A stretch of DNA of 64,000 bases from Cycloclasticus sp. (GCA_002700385.1 PADC01000011.1:62001-126000); one strand, 5' to 3'. Positions 48,665-57,871 are shown, counted from the first letter of the stretch. Numbers and translations: made by a program. Notes: generated by a model not told the origin, from the letters alone.

Positions 48665-49441
48665 TTATGCCACTATAAAAAACGGATTTAGTAAGTTTTG
48701 TTTATTGTATGCCAAACCAGCCATTTTTTCGCCTTGCTGATAAACATTGATAACCTTGCCAGCTTCTAAAACAACCGCATGTGCCGCGGCGGTATCCCAT
48801 TCCATCGTTGGCCCAAGTCTTGGGTATATATCAGCCTCGCCTTCTGCAACTAAACAAATTTTTAAAGAGCTGCCGATAGAGACCAGCTCTTTTTGTTTAT
48901 CTGTTTGTATCGCGTCAACATATGCTTGCGTCTCTTCGGACATGTGCGAGCGACTTGCCACTATTTTATAGGTTTCTCGTTGATGCGCTTTTTTTATTGG
49001 CAGTTGCTTTGCGTCCTTAAAAGCCCCTTCGCCTTTTTTTGCCCAATACATTTGGTTTAACGCGGGGGCATAAACAACGCCTAAAACGGGGACACCTTGG
49101 TGTATCAGCGCAATATTGACCGTAAATTCCCCATTTTTTTTAACAAATTCTTTCGTCCCATCCACGGGGTCTACCATCCAGAAATAGTCCCAGCTTTTTC
49201 TTTCTTCATAAGGGATATTTTTCCCTTCTTCAGACATTAGTGGAATTGACGTATTATTTTGTTGATCTAAAACTTTTAAGCCACGCTCAATAATGGCATG
49301 TGCCGTTTTATCTGCTTCAGTCAAAGGCGATTCATCGGCTTTATATTCAATTTCAACGTCTTTTTGATAAATGTCCATGATCGCTTCACCGGCTTTTTTT
49401 GCCAACGCGACAACATCCTGTACGTCTATTTTATTTAGCAT
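48665..49441 (-). CDS. cysQ: 3'(2'),5'-bisphosphate nucleotidase CysQ
   Basis: Hydrolyses PAP, the by-product of sulfotransferases, to AMP and phosphate, which removes a strong sulfotransferase inhibitor. Mg ligands are seen in MSEEGKNIP, WMVDPVDGTKEFVKKNGEF and MEWDTAAAHAVVLEAG. 258 residues. It begins 2 nt after the cysC stop, so PAPS production and PAP removal are co-transcribed. Confidence 0.94.
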   Translation of the reverse strand: MLNKIDVQDVVALAKKAGEAIMDIYQKDVEIEYKADESPLTEADKTAHAIIERGLKVLDQQNNTSIPLMSEEGKNIPYEERKSWDYFWMVDPVDGTKEFVKKNGEFTVNIALIHQGVPVLGVVYAPALNQMYWAKKGEGAFKDAKQLPIKKAHQRETYKIVASRSHMSEETQAYVDAIQTDKQKELVSIGSSLKICLVAEGEADIYPRLGPTMEWDTAAAHAVVLEAGKVINVYQQGEKMAGLAYNKQNLLNPFFIVA

Positions 49442-49442
49442 G

Positions 49443-50036
49443 TTAGATATAAGCGTGTTGTTTAAGGTAATCCACCACCTGTGCCGCTGCTTCTTCGATA
49501 CTGATGCCGTGATTGACTACGTGTAGCTCGGGTGTTTTCGGTTCTTCGTAGGGGGAGTCTATACCGGTAAAGTCTTTAATTTCTCCCGCCCGTGCTTTTT
49601 TATAGAGGCCTTTTGGGTCTCTTTGTTCACAAACGCTCAAGGGCGCATCAATAAAGACTTCAACAAATTGGCCTTTCATCGCCATGTTTCGCACCATTTC
49701 CCGGTCTTTTTCGAACGGTGAAATAAAAGCCGTCACCACCACTAAACCGGCATCACAAAATAAATTAGCCACTTCGCCAACACGGCGAATATTTTCTACG
49801 CGATCTTCTTCACTGAAGGTAAGCCCCTTATTCAGCCCTTGGCGAACATTATCACCATCCAATAAATAGGTATGCTTTTTCATCCCAAACAGCAGGTTCT
49901 CTACGGCATTTGCAATGGTTGATTTGCCACTGCCGCTCAGCCCTGTAAACCATAAAATACAAGGCTTTTGCTGCTTTAGAATCGCACGCTGTTGTTGACT
50001 CACATGATGCTCATGCCAGACCGTATTGTTAGTCAT
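49443..50036 (-). CDS. cysC: Adenylylsulfate (APS) kinase
   Basis: Phosphorylates APS to PAPS. Walker A WFTGLSGSGKSTIANAVE (about 29-46), LLDGDNVRQGLNKGLTFSEE, the serine-containing VTAFISPFEKDREMVR, and the lid region DPKGLYKKARAGEIKDFTG are all standard. 197 residues, soluble. A second, membrane-anchored kinase is encoded 65 nt upstream in the same direction. Confidence 0.95.
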   Translation of the reverse strand: MTNNTVWHEHHVSQQQRAILKQQKPCILWFTGLSGSGKSTIANAVENLLFGMKKHTYLLDGDNVRQGLNKGLTFSEEDRVENIRRVGEVANLFCDAGLVVVTAFISPFEKDREMVRNMAMKGQFVEVFIDAPLSVCEQRDPKGLYKKARAGEIKDFTGIDSPYEEPKTPELHVVNHGISIEEAAAQVVDYLKQHAYI

Positions 50037-50101
50037 TTTTTATAATTCCTGAATTTTGTACGCTAATTAATGCCACCGTGACATCCTTGTTTTGAAACCC
50101 A

Positions 50102-50827
50102 TTATTTCACGTAATGTTTCTTGATGTATTTAACAATGAGCGAGGCCGCCTCGTCCACACTTGTTGTCTCTGTATTGATCACAATCTCTGCTCGTTGCGG
50201 CTCTTCGTAGACCTCATCGACACCCGGGAAATTTTTAAATTCTCCTGCTAATGCTTTTGCATAAGCCCCTTTATAATCACGGCTTTTGCACGTTTCAACG
50301 TCGGCTTTCACATACACGATAACGTTGTTTTTGACCATATCACGAATAGCACGTCGTGACTCTTTGTAAGGGGAAACAAACGAAGCCACTGTAGATATTG
50401 AGTTATTCTGCAGCGTACAGATCAGGTTGCCAATGCGATGCATATGACGATTTCTATCCTCTCGCTCATACCCAATGTCGGGGATTAAATCGCGAATATC
50501 TTTCGAATCAATGCGTTCCAGAGGAATGTCAATTTTCTCTAATTCGTCATACACCTTGTCGGCAATGGTCGTTTTTCCACTAAGAGGCAAGCCGGTAAAC
50601 CATAAATTAAAAGGCTCAATTCTTTTTTTACCCCAACGCACTTTAAACCAGGCCCTTTCATGAAGCCAAAACAAGCCAATTTTTAACGTGGTTTCTATCG
50701 CACCTGCGGCAATAGCCAGATCAAGCCGATCAAAGAACACATAAACAATAACAATGGTGGTGGTGGTTGCAACAAGCCGCCACGTAATTCCTTTTACGAT
50801 AGAACGTTTATTGGTCTCTTTGTACAT
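50102..50827 (-). CDS. DUF2061-APS kinase fusion (membrane-anchored APS kinase)
   Basis: Residues about 1-60 are a DUF2061 domain (RSIVKGITWRLVATTTTIVI, then ETTLKIGLFWLHERAW) with two short membrane helices. Residues about 72-241 are an APS kinase. Walker A reads GLPLSGKTT in place of the usual GLSGSGKST but keeps the key Gly, Lys and Thr. RIDSKDIRDLIPDIGYEREDR, STVASFVSPYKESRRA and DYKGAYAKALAGEFKNFPG correspond to the other catalytic segments. It lies between cysN (91 nt) and cysC (65 nt). The second kinase suggests PAPS production at the inner membrane. Activity is inferred. Confidence 0.85.
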   Translation of the reverse strand: MYKETNKRSIVKGITWRLVATTTTIVIVYVFFDRLDLAIAAGAIETTLKIGLFWLHERAWFKVRWGKKRIEPFNLWFTGLPLSGKTTIADKVYDELEKIDIPLERIDSKDIRDLIPDIGYEREDRNRHMHRIGNLICTLQNNSISTVASFVSPYKESRRAIRDMVKNNVIVYVKADVETCKSRDYKGAYAKALAGEFKNFPGVDEVYEEPQRAEIVINTETTSVDEAASLIVKYIKKHYVK

Positions 50828-50918
50828 TGATTACATACATCCTGAAACTTCAAAGGATCAATCTTAACTGTTCAGGCTTGTTTACACCAACTATATGATG
50901 ACATCCATGTCATTTTAG

Positions 50919-52355
50919 CTACAACTCATCAAGCGAGCGACAACCCCATTCAGGAAAGTTTTCCCGGATCATTTTATTCAGATCTTTTTCAAACGCCGAA
51001 TACTCACGAACCCTCTTTTGTTGATCAACTTTGGTCGACGCTTTCTGAATCATTCCCGCCGCCAGCGTTGCGTGGGTGTACTTATCTATAACAATAAAAC
51101 TCCCTGTCCCTTTAATATCGGCATACGGATCAAAGGAGATTGCTTTATTCAACACCAACTGGCACTGGGCAATTTCATTCAGCTGAAGTTCTGCCGCCTT
51201 TTTCTTCTCCAAGGTGTTTACGTCAATCTTATGATGGATTTGTTTAAATTGTCCCGGCACAACATTCGTGGCTCGTTTAATTAAATAGTCTGTGTTTGGC
51301 TGCATTGGAATCTCGCCCATCCAGACTAACATCACTTCTAATTGATCGGCCATTTCAGGAATATCGGCAGTTTTGACCATCATATCGCCACGGCTCACAT
51401 CCACTTCATCTTCCAATGTCAGTGTTACTGCCATCGGCGCAAAGGCCTCACCCACATTCATCTCTTCTTCATTCACGGCCGGTTGGATCACCTGTTTAAC
51501 GATGGATGTTTTCTTTGATGGCAACACCGTGATTGAATCACCAACTTTAACCGTGCCTGCGGCAATCGTGCCACAAAACCCTCTAAAATCCAGATGAGGC
51601 CGATTAACGTATTGAACGGGCAAACGGAAATTATTCAGGTTAACGGTCTCTTCCAATGGAATGGTATCCAGCTGCTCCATCAAGGGAGCACCCATGTTCC
51701 AAGACATCTTCTCACTGCGATTCACAACATTGTCGCCTGTTAGTGCTGAAACCGGCACAAAAATAGGTGATTGAATACCGATCTCTTTGGCAAAGTTCAG
51801 GTATTCGTCTTTTATTTCATTAAAACGCTGCTCACTAAAATCCACCAAGTCCATTTTATTCACGGCAACAATGATATGCTTGATACCCAACAGGTTAGTA
51901 ATAAAGCTATGGCGACGTGTTTGCGTTTGCACACCATGACGCGCGTCAATAAGAATAATAGCAAGATCCGCTGTCGACGCACCGGTGGCCATATTTCGCG
52001 TATATTGTTCATGGCCGGGCGTATCCGCGATAATAAATTTACGTTTATCGGTGGCGAAAAAACGATACGCAACATCAATCGTAATTCCTTGCTCCCTTTC
52101 AGACTGAAGCCCATCTACTAACAAGGCCAAATCCACCTCTTCGCCTGTTGTACCGTGTTTTTTAGAATCTTTATTGATCGCCGCCAATTGATCTTCGAAA
52201 ATCATTTTACTGTCATGTAACAATCGACCAATTAAGGTGCTTTTGCCATCATCCACGCTACCGCAAGTGATAAAGCGCAATAGCTCCTTATTTTCATGCT
52301 GATGAAGATACGCCTCAATATCTGATTCGATTAGATTGTTTTGCTCAATCGCCAT
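50919..52355 (-). CDS. cysN: Sulfate adenylyltransferase GTPase subunit CysN
   Basis: The GTPase of ATP sulfurylase, which couples GTP hydrolysis to APS formation by CysD. G1 GSVDDGKSTLIGRLL, G3 DTPGHEQYTRN, and G4 VNKMDLVD are complete, followed by EF-Tu-like barrels. 478 residues, so there is no fused CysC domain as in some CysNC proteins. ATG overlaps the cysD stop by 1 nt. Confidence 0.96.
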   Translation of the reverse strand: MAIEQNNLIESDIEAYLHQHENKELLRFITCGSVDDGKSTLIGRLLHDSKMIFEDQLAAINKDSKKHGTTGEEVDLALLVDGLQSEREQGITIDVAYRFFATDKRKFIIADTPGHEQYTRNMATGASTADLAIILIDARHGVQTQTRRHSFITNLLGIKHIIVAVNKMDLVDFSEQRFNEIKDEYLNFAKEIGIQSPIFVPVSALTGDNVVNRSEKMSWNMGAPLMEQLDTIPLEETVNLNNFRLPVQYVNRPHLDFRGFCGTIAAGTVKVGDSITVLPSKKTSIVKQVIQPAVNEEEMNVGEAFAPMAVTLTLEDEVDVSRGDMMVKTADIPEMADQLEVMLVWMGEIPMQPNTDYLIKRATNVVPGQFKQIHHKIDVNTLEKKKAAELQLNEIAQCQLVLNKAISFDPYADIKGTGSFIVIDKYTHATLAAGMIQKASTKVDQQKRVREYSAFEKDLNKMIRENFPEWGCRSLDEL

Positions 52356-53269
52356 TAGAAATACCCCTCAATCTTTTTCTTTTCCATAGAGCCTGATTCA
52401 TCGTGATCAATCAATCGGCCTTGGCGTTCTGACACCTTTGTTAACAACATTTCTTGAATAATTTCAGGCAAGGTTTCTGCATTTGACTCAACTGCGCCCG
52501 TTAAAGGATAGCAGCCCAAGGTTCTAAAGCGCACCTTTTCCATCACCGCCTTGGCGCGTAACTCTTCTGGCATACGGTCATCATCCACCATGATCTTCGT
52601 ACCACCGTATTCAACCACAGGGCGCTCTTTAGCAAAATACAAATCAGGAATTGGAATGCCTTCTAAATAGATGTACTGCCAAATATCCAACTCAGTCCAA
52701 TTAGACAGTGGAAACACACGAATGGACTCGCCTTGTTGATGACGACCATTGTAGACATCCCATAACTCTGGACGCTGATTTTTTGGATCCCACCGGTGAT
52801 TCTTATCACGAAATGAATAAATACGTTCTTTCGCACGAGACTTTTCTTCATCACGTCGCGCCCCACCAAAAACAGCATCAAATTGATACTGGTCTAACGC
52901 CTGCCGTAACCCTTCTGTTTTCATGATATCCGTATGCATAGAAGAGCCGTGCGTAAAGGGCGAGATATTCAGCTCCTCGCCTTTGGGATTAATATGAACA
53001 ATCAACTCCATTCCAACATCTTTTGCACGTTGATTACGAAACGCTATCATTTCTTTAAACTTCCATTGCGTATCCACATGCACTAGCGGAAACGGTGGGT
53101 TTGCAGGAAAAAAAGCCTTTTGCGCAAGATGCAACATAACCGACGAATCCTTGCCAACACTATAAAGCATGGCGGGGTTATCAAATTCCGCGATCACTTC
53201 ACGTATAATATGGATAGACTCGGCTTCCAATCGCTTAAGGTGTGTTAATTGTTTTTTACTTATAACCAT
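52355..53269 (-). CDS. cysD: Sulfate adenylyltransferase catalytic subunit CysD
   Basis: Forms APS from ATP and sulfate together with CysN. The PP-loop-type nucleotide site is [20 protein letters not shown] (about 34-53), followed by [20 protein letters not shown] and the closing [21 protein letters not shown]-type tail. 304 residues. First gene of the run cysD-cysN-DUF2061/cysC-cysC-cysQ; a divergent AT-rich promoter region lies upstream. Confidence 0.97.
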   Translation of the reverse strand: MVISKKQLTHLKRLEAESIHIIREVIAEFDNPAMLYSVGKDSSVMLHLAQKAFFPANPPFPLVHVDTQWKFKEMIAFRNQRAKDVGMELIVHINPKGEELNISPFTHGSSMHTDIMKTEGLRQALDQYQFDAVFGGARRDEEKSRAKERIYSFRDKNHRWDPKNQRPELWDVYNGRHQQGESIRVFPLSNWTELDIWQYIYLEGIPIPDLYFAKERPVVEYGGTKIMVDDDRMPEELRAKAVMEKVRFRTLGCYPLTGAVESNAETLPEIIQEMLLTKVSERQGRLIDHDESGSMEKKKIEGYF

Positions 53270-53280
53270 AATGTTTGTTT

Positions 53281-53306
53281 TAATTAAATTATATATTATT
53301 TAATTA
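53281..53306. promoter_or_regulatory. AT-only inverted repeat with divergent -10 boxes
   Basis: TAATTAAAT (53281-53289) and ATTTAATTA (53298-53306) are perfect reverse complements around an 8-nt spacer. TATAAT occurs on the minus strand at 53293-53288, facing cysD, and on the plus strand at 53305-53310, facing the Fe-S protein gene. The repeat therefore sits between or over two divergent promoters. No -35 is convincing. Regulator unknown. Confidence 0.4.
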
Positions 53307-53342
53307 TAATGAATTCTTTACATTTTTGCTTGTCTTATTGCT

Positions 53343-54518
53343 TTGACCATTCAATCTAAATTTTCTGATGTCGATCTCTGCGTCAAATGTGGATTATGCC
53401 TGCCACACTGTCCTACGTATACCCTTAGCCAAAATGAAAACGAATCTCCCCGCGGCCGTTTAGCGCTCATTCAAGGCTGGTCGGAAGGCCAACTTGAACT
53501 GTCAGACACCTTAACCCAACACATCGGCAACTGCCTGACCTGCCGTGCGTGTGAAAAAATGTGCCCCGCTCAAGTGCCCTATGCTGAAATCAGCAATCGC
53601 TTTCGCAGCGAGACCGCCACCTCCAGCACGCATCAACTTGGCCTGTTGGAACGTTCAGCTATAAAGGCGCTCACAGGGCCTTATAGAAAAGCCTTTAACG
53701 CGCTACTGCGTTTTTATTTAAAAACCGGCTTAAACAAATGCTCTTTAACGCTGAACGAGGTGCTTCCTGGCAAGGTGTTGGCCAATCAATTAAAACAAAC
53801 CTACCCTTCCCTTGCACCCGTTAAGCAAGGGCATGTTGCACTTTTTACGGGGTGTGCCAGCGAGGTGCTGGATTCGAAAACGATAAAAGACGCCATTTTC
53901 CTACTGCAACATTGTGGCTTTAACGTCACGCTACCTAAAACACAACGCTGCTGCGGTGCGATTGATCTTCATGCTGGGAACAAAAAGCAGGTCGAATTAT
54001 ATACCCAACAAAACCACCTTGCCTTTTCTGATAACAACTATGACGCGATTATTACCGTCGCCAGTGGTTGTGGCGCGACCTTATCTGAGTATGACCCTCC
54101 CTTAACGACTCAGGTCATCGATATAAGCGACTTTATTGCGCCTTTTTTGCCTGCTTTATCCTTTAAACCGCTGACAGCTTCAGCCTGGCTCCATACCCCT
54201 TGCACACTAAAAAATGTGCAGTCCAAGGGGACTGATATCGTAGAGCTGCTCAACAACATCAGTGAGTTGGACATTCGCTCTTTCAACACGGATCAAATGT
54301 GCTGTGGAGCCGCTGGCACACAAATGCTCACCCACAAAAAAACAGCACAAACCTTGCGCAAACAAACGTTAATGCCAATAAAACAACGACCCGCTGATTA
54401 TTTACTAAGCAGTAACATCGGTTGCGCCCTGCATTTAAACGCAGGATTAAAATCCGAAGGACTTAACAGTCAGGTCTTACATCCGGTATCATTGCTGTCA
54501 CAACAATTAAAGGTTTAA
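53343..54518 (+). CDS. GlcF/LutA-type Fe-S oxidoreductase subunit
   Basis: Two [4Fe-4S] motifs near the N-terminus (CVKCGLCLPHCPTY and CLTCRACEKMCPAQVPYAE) are followed by two CCG domains (RCCGAIDLHAGN and MCCGAAGTQM), the build of the iron-sulfur subunit of glycolate oxidase (GlcF) and of lactate-utilisation proteins. 391 residues. The start is TTG at 53343; no ATG lies close by. The FAD-binding partners glcD and glcE are not in the window, so the substrate stays open. coq7 follows 2 nt later, placing it in an operon that ends in bioA. Confidence 0.85.
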   Translation: MTIQSKFSDVDLCVKCGLCLPHCPTYTLSQNENESPRGRLALIQGWSEGQLELSDTLTQHIGNCLTCRACEKMCPAQVPYAEISNRFRSETATSSTHQLGLLERSAIKALTGPYRKAFNALLRFYLKTGLNKCSLTLNEVLPGKVLANQLKQTYPSLAPVKQGHVALFTGCASEVLDSKTIKDAIFLLQHCGFNVTLPKTQRCCGAIDLHAGNKKQVELYTQQNHLAFSDNNYDAIITVASGCGATLSEYDPPLTTQVIDISDFIAPFLPALSFKPLTASAWLHTPCTLKNVQSKGTDIVELLNNISELDIRSFNTDQMCCGAAGTQMLTHKKTAQTLRKQTLMPIKQRPADYLLSSNIGCALHLNAGLKSEGLNSQVLHPVSLLSQQLKV

Positions 54519-54520
54519 CC

Positions 54521-55162
54521 ATGCAAAGAGCCTACTCTCCTGCCGACACCCTCATTGCTCATACCGACCGCGTATTACGCACCTTGACTGGGCACGCCAA
54601 AACAACAGGGCGAGATAATCCGGCCAACACCCGTGATGAAAATGAATTAAGCGCGGATGAAGCAAAACTATCCGCTCAATTAATGCGCGTTAACCATGCC
54701 GGTGAAGTAGCGGCGCAAGCCTTATACCAAGGCCAATCATTAACTGCTCGCAACAAAGATGTACAGGAAAAACTCACGCAAGCGGCGGAAGAAGAAAACG
54801 ATCACCTGGCGTGGTGTAAATCACGCCTTAATGAACTGGACGAAAAAACCAGTCTGCTAGACCCCTTTTGGTACTTCGGTTCTTTAGCCATTGGCGCCAC
54901 CGCCGGCCTTGCCGGAGATAAGTGGAGTCTTGGTTTTTTAGCCGAAACCGAACGGCAAGTTGTGCAACATATTGACAGCCACCTCGAAAAATTACCCCAT
55001 ACCGACCAGAAGACACGGGCCATTCTTGAGCAGATGCGCGAAGATGAAAATCAACATGCCACCACGGCCATCGAACAAGGTGCTGCTGAGTTACCAAGCT
55101 TTATCAAACAAGGCATGCGCTTAACCTCAAAAATAATGACCAAAACCTCTTTTTGGATTTAA
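54521..55162 (+). CDS. coq7: Di-iron ubiquinone C6 hydroxylase Coq7
   Basis: Hydroxylates demethoxyubiquinone, replacing UbiF in lineages that lack it. Di-iron carboxylate ligands are seen in MRVNHAGEVAAQALYQGQ, AEEENDHLAWCKSRL, and EDENQHATTAIEQGA; the hydrophobic membrane-contact stretch FGSLAIGATAGLAG lies between. 213 residues. It complements UbiH and UbiI encoded at 15-17 kb. Confidence 0.95.
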   Translation: MQRAYSPADTLIAHTDRVLRTLTGHAKTTGRDNPANTRDENELSADEAKLSAQLMRVNHAGEVAAQALYQGQSLTARNKDVQEKLTQAAEEENDHLAWCKSRLNELDEKTSLLDPFWYFGSLAIGATAGLAGDKWSLGFLAETERQVVQHIDSHLEKLPHTDQKTRAILEQMREDENQHATTAIEQGAAELPSFIKQGMRLTSKIMTKTSFWI

Positions 55163-55168
55163 CCCCAG

Positions 55169-56458
55169 ATGAGCGACAACTGGAACGCACTGGTCGATTT
55201 CGACAAAAAACACCTATGGCACCCATACACCAGCCTGAGTCACCCCTCACCTGTTTTCCCAGTTAAATCAGCCTCTGGCGTCCGCATCACATTGGTTGAC
55301 GGGCGCGAACTGATCGATGGCATGTCTTCTTGGTGGGCAGCCATTCACGGCTACAACCATCCTGCCTTAAATGCAGCCATTGAGAATCAACTCAAATCCA
55401 TGTCGCATATTATGTTTGGTGGGCTCACTCATCAACCTGCCGTTGAGTTAGCTCAACGCCTCATTCAAATGACACCAAATGATTTACAGCACGTATTTTT
55501 TGCAGACTCCGGCTCGGTTTCTGTTGAAGTCGCCATCAAAATGGCCATTCAATATTGGGCTTCACAAGGTCAACCAAAAAAACAGCGCTTACTGACCATC
55601 AAAAATGGCTATCACGGCGATACCTTTGGCGCAATGGCTGTCTGCGACCCCGATAACGGCATGCACCATTTGTTTAACGATGTTCTTGCTCAGCACCTCT
55701 TTGCACAAAGCCCAAACTGTTATGGCCAAGAACAATACGATCAAGAAGCCATTGATGACCTTGAGCAATTGCTGAAAAGCAACCGACCGACCATTGCAGC
55801 CGTTATGATCGAGCCCCTGGTTCAAGGTGCTGGTGGCATGCGTTTTTATAGCGCCGCTTACCTAAAAAAAATCCGCGACGTATGCAATGAGCACGATGTT
55901 TTATTGATTCTTGATGAAATAGCCACCGGGTTTGGTCGCACTGGCAGTCTTTTTGCCTACGAGCAAGCCAGCATCGTCCCCGATATTCTCTGTGTTGGCA
56001 AAGCACTAACTGGAGGCTACCTAAGTCTGGCGGCTACCCTATGTTCCACCAAGGTTGCTCATGGTATCGGCGAAGGCCAGCACCCCACCCTCATGCATGG
56101 CCCCACTTTTATGGCCAACCCTTTAGCCTGCGCGGTGGCAAATGCCAGTTTAGAACTCTTGCTCAATTCACCTTGGCAGCAGCGTGTCAATGCGATAGAA
56201 CAACAACTGTTAGCCGAACTTCAGCCATGCCACCAGCTCAATGCCGTTAAAGATGTTCGAGTAAAAGGCGCTATCGGCGTCATTGAAATGCACAAACCCA
56301 TCGATATTCAGTGGATGCAACCACGTTTTGTGGAACTGGGCGTCTGGGTTCGACCTTTTTCGAACCTCGTTTATATCATGCCTCCCTTTATTATTGAAAA
56401 AGCAGAGCTAACTCAAATGACCTCGGCCATGAGACAAGTCGTTTCTGAAGTTCACTAA
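55169..56458 (+). CDS. bioA: Adenosylmethionine-8-amino-7-oxononanoate aminotransferase
   Basis: PLP enzyme of biotin synthesis using S-adenosylmethionine as amino donor. DGMSSWWAAIHGYNHPALN, FFADSGSVSVEVAIKMA, ILDEIATGFGRTGSLFA (PLP ring contact) and VGKALTGGYLSLAATL (PLP Lys) are diagnostic of BioA within class III aminotransferases. 429 residues. Starts 6 nt after coq7. Other bio genes are not in the window. Confidence 0.95.
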   Translation: MSDNWNALVDFDKKHLWHPYTSLSHPSPVFPVKSASGVRITLVDGRELIDGMSSWWAAIHGYNHPALNAAIENQLKSMSHIMFGGLTHQPAVELAQRLIQMTPNDLQHVFFADSGSVSVEVAIKMAIQYWASQGQPKKQRLLTIKNGYHGDTFGAMAVCDPDNGMHHLFNDVLAQHLFAQSPNCYGQEQYDQEAIDDLEQLLKSNRPTIAAVMIEPLVQGAGGMRFYSAAYLKKIRDVCNEHDVLLILDEIATGFGRTGSLFAYEQASIVPDILCVGKALTGGYLSLAATLCSTKVAHGIGEGQHPTLMHGPTFMANPLACAVANASLELLLNSPWQQRVNAIEQQLLAELQPCHQLNAVKDVRVKGAIGVIEMHKPIDIQWMQPRFVELGVWVRPFSNLVYIMPPFIIEKAELTQMTSAMRQVVSEVH

Positions 56459-56640
56459 GTTTCAACTCAACCTCTGTGAGTTTAAAGTAACGGAAGGGCT
56501 TTGAATTATCGCCTTAAAGGAAATTTTATAATGAGCAAACTCGTACAATGACGCGCCCTGTTATTGTTAAATAAACAGCGTTACGCGGAGCCTTTGTAGC
56601 TCTATTCAAAAAAACAACGCCAAGCAAAGGAGAAACTCTG

Positions 56641-57378
56641 ATGATTTATCAACGTATCGGACTGATATTTTTTATGGTGTTTGTTTCGTCTGTCAACGCC
56701 GCGAACTCAGACAAACACCTCTTTATCCTTTCAGGTCAGTCGAACATGGTCGGTCTCAACCCCAGCACCTCTTTCACACCGATAGTCAAGGCAGCCTTTG
56801 GAAAAGATAACGTCACTGTTGTAAAGAATGCCCAGAATGGCCAACCGATTCGACGCTGGTACAAGCAGTGGAAACCGGCAACAGGAAACAAACCAACGGC
56901 AACCGGTGACCTGTATGACCGACTGATGAAAAAAGTCCATGCTGCCACCAAAAACGAAAAGTATTCAACCGTAACATTCGTTTGGATGCAAGGCGAGAGA
57001 GACGCACATGATAAACATGGAGACGTTTATGCCGACAGCGTTCGAGGTTTAATACAACAACTCAGCTCAGATATGGGCCGCGATGATATTAACTTTGTTA
57101 TTGGTCGGCTCAGTGATCATGACATGGACAATACAATACTTCCGCATTGGACACTGGTAAGGCAAGCACAAGTTAAGGTATCGGAAGCTGATCCTCGCGG
57201 TGCCTGGGTCAATACCGACGACTTGAACGAAGGAAAGAATGAAAAGGGCCAACACATCATGAATGACCTCCATTACTCTGTCGACGGTTACAAAATTCTT
57301 GGCAAACGATTTGCCGAAAAATCCATTGAGCTGATACATAATAATGCCCAACAAATGGGTGCAGTAGAAAAAAAATAG
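56641..57378 (+). CDS. Secreted SASA/CE6-like carbohydrate esterase
   Basis: An N-terminal signal peptide (about residues 1-20, hydrophobic IGLIFFMVFVSSVNA, cut after NA) is followed by a SASA-type SGNH-like esterase fold. FILSGQSNMVGLN carries the nucleophilic Ser, FVWMQGERDAHDKHG corresponds to the usual QGE(S)D block, and NDLHYSVDGYKILG gives the catalytic Asp-His pair. Family members remove acetyl groups from sugars such as acetylxylan or sialic acids. 245 residues. It could act on environmental polysaccharide or on the cell's own glycan. An AAGGAGA ribosome site precedes the ATG. Stands alone. Confidence 0.8.
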   Translation: MIYQRIGLIFFMVFVSSVNAANSDKHLFILSGQSNMVGLNPSTSFTPIVKAAFGKDNVTVVKNAQNGQPIRRWYKQWKPATGNKPTATGDLYDRLMKKVHAATKNEKYSTVTFVWMQGERDAHDKHGDVYADSVRGLIQQLSSDMGRDDINFVIGRLSDHDMDNTILPHWTLVRQAQVKVSEADPRGAWVNTDDLNEGKNEKGQHIMNDLHYSVDGYKILGKRFAEKSIELIHNNAQQMGAVEKK

Positions 57379-57484
57379 CTGTTCACTGATGCACACAATA
57401 CTTTCTAATAGACTAAAACGTTTTATATCGTGTACATTCCTAACAACCAACGCTCTCTATTCGAAACCCTAAAAAGGAGAAAAA

Positions 57485-57835
57485 ATGAATGAAGTAACGC
57501 AACAAGCACCCAGTTCTGAAGGCACGGCGAAGGTCGTCTATATTCTTTATTTAGTTGGCATCATCTTTGGCCTGACTGGAATCATCGGGGTAGTGATGGC
57601 TTACATCAACAAACGTGAGGCACCCGACTGGTTACAAACCCATTATCAATTTCAAATCAGAACATTCTGGATTGGGCTGCTTTATGTATTGATTGGCATG
57701 ATATTGTCGATCATTCTTATCGGTTATCTGGTGCTTTTATTCTGGGTGGTATGGCTTGTTATTCGTTGCGTTAAAGGCATGAAGTCACTCGACCAAAAAG
57801 AAGCCCACCCTGATCCTGCTGGTTGGCTGTTTTAA
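57485..57835 (+). CDS. DUF4870-like small membrane protein
   Basis: A 116-residue protein with three membrane segments (about 17-40, 60-80, 80-98). VYILYLVGIIFGLTGIIGVV, then WLQTHYQFQIRTFWIGLLYV and VVWLVIRCVKGMKSLDQ, match the pattern of DUF4870 proteins. Function unknown. An AAAAGGAG ribosome site precedes the ATG, and a hairpin terminator follows at 57872. Confidence 0.75.
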   Translation: MNEVTQQAPSSEGTAKVVYILYLVGIIFGLTGIIGVVMAYINKREAPDWLQTHYQFQIRTFWIGLLYVLIGMILSIILIGYLVLLFWVVWLVIRCVKGMKSLDQKEAHPDPAGWLF

Positions 57836-57871
57836 CTCTCTTCCGCAGAATGTAAAGTTAGCACATTCATC

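Noticed and set aside
26161-53300. ops/JUMPstart element (GGCGGTAG) for RfaH control of the polysaccharide operons
   Set aside because: No copy was found upstream of the minus-strand glycan genes; antitermination by RfaH is not supported.
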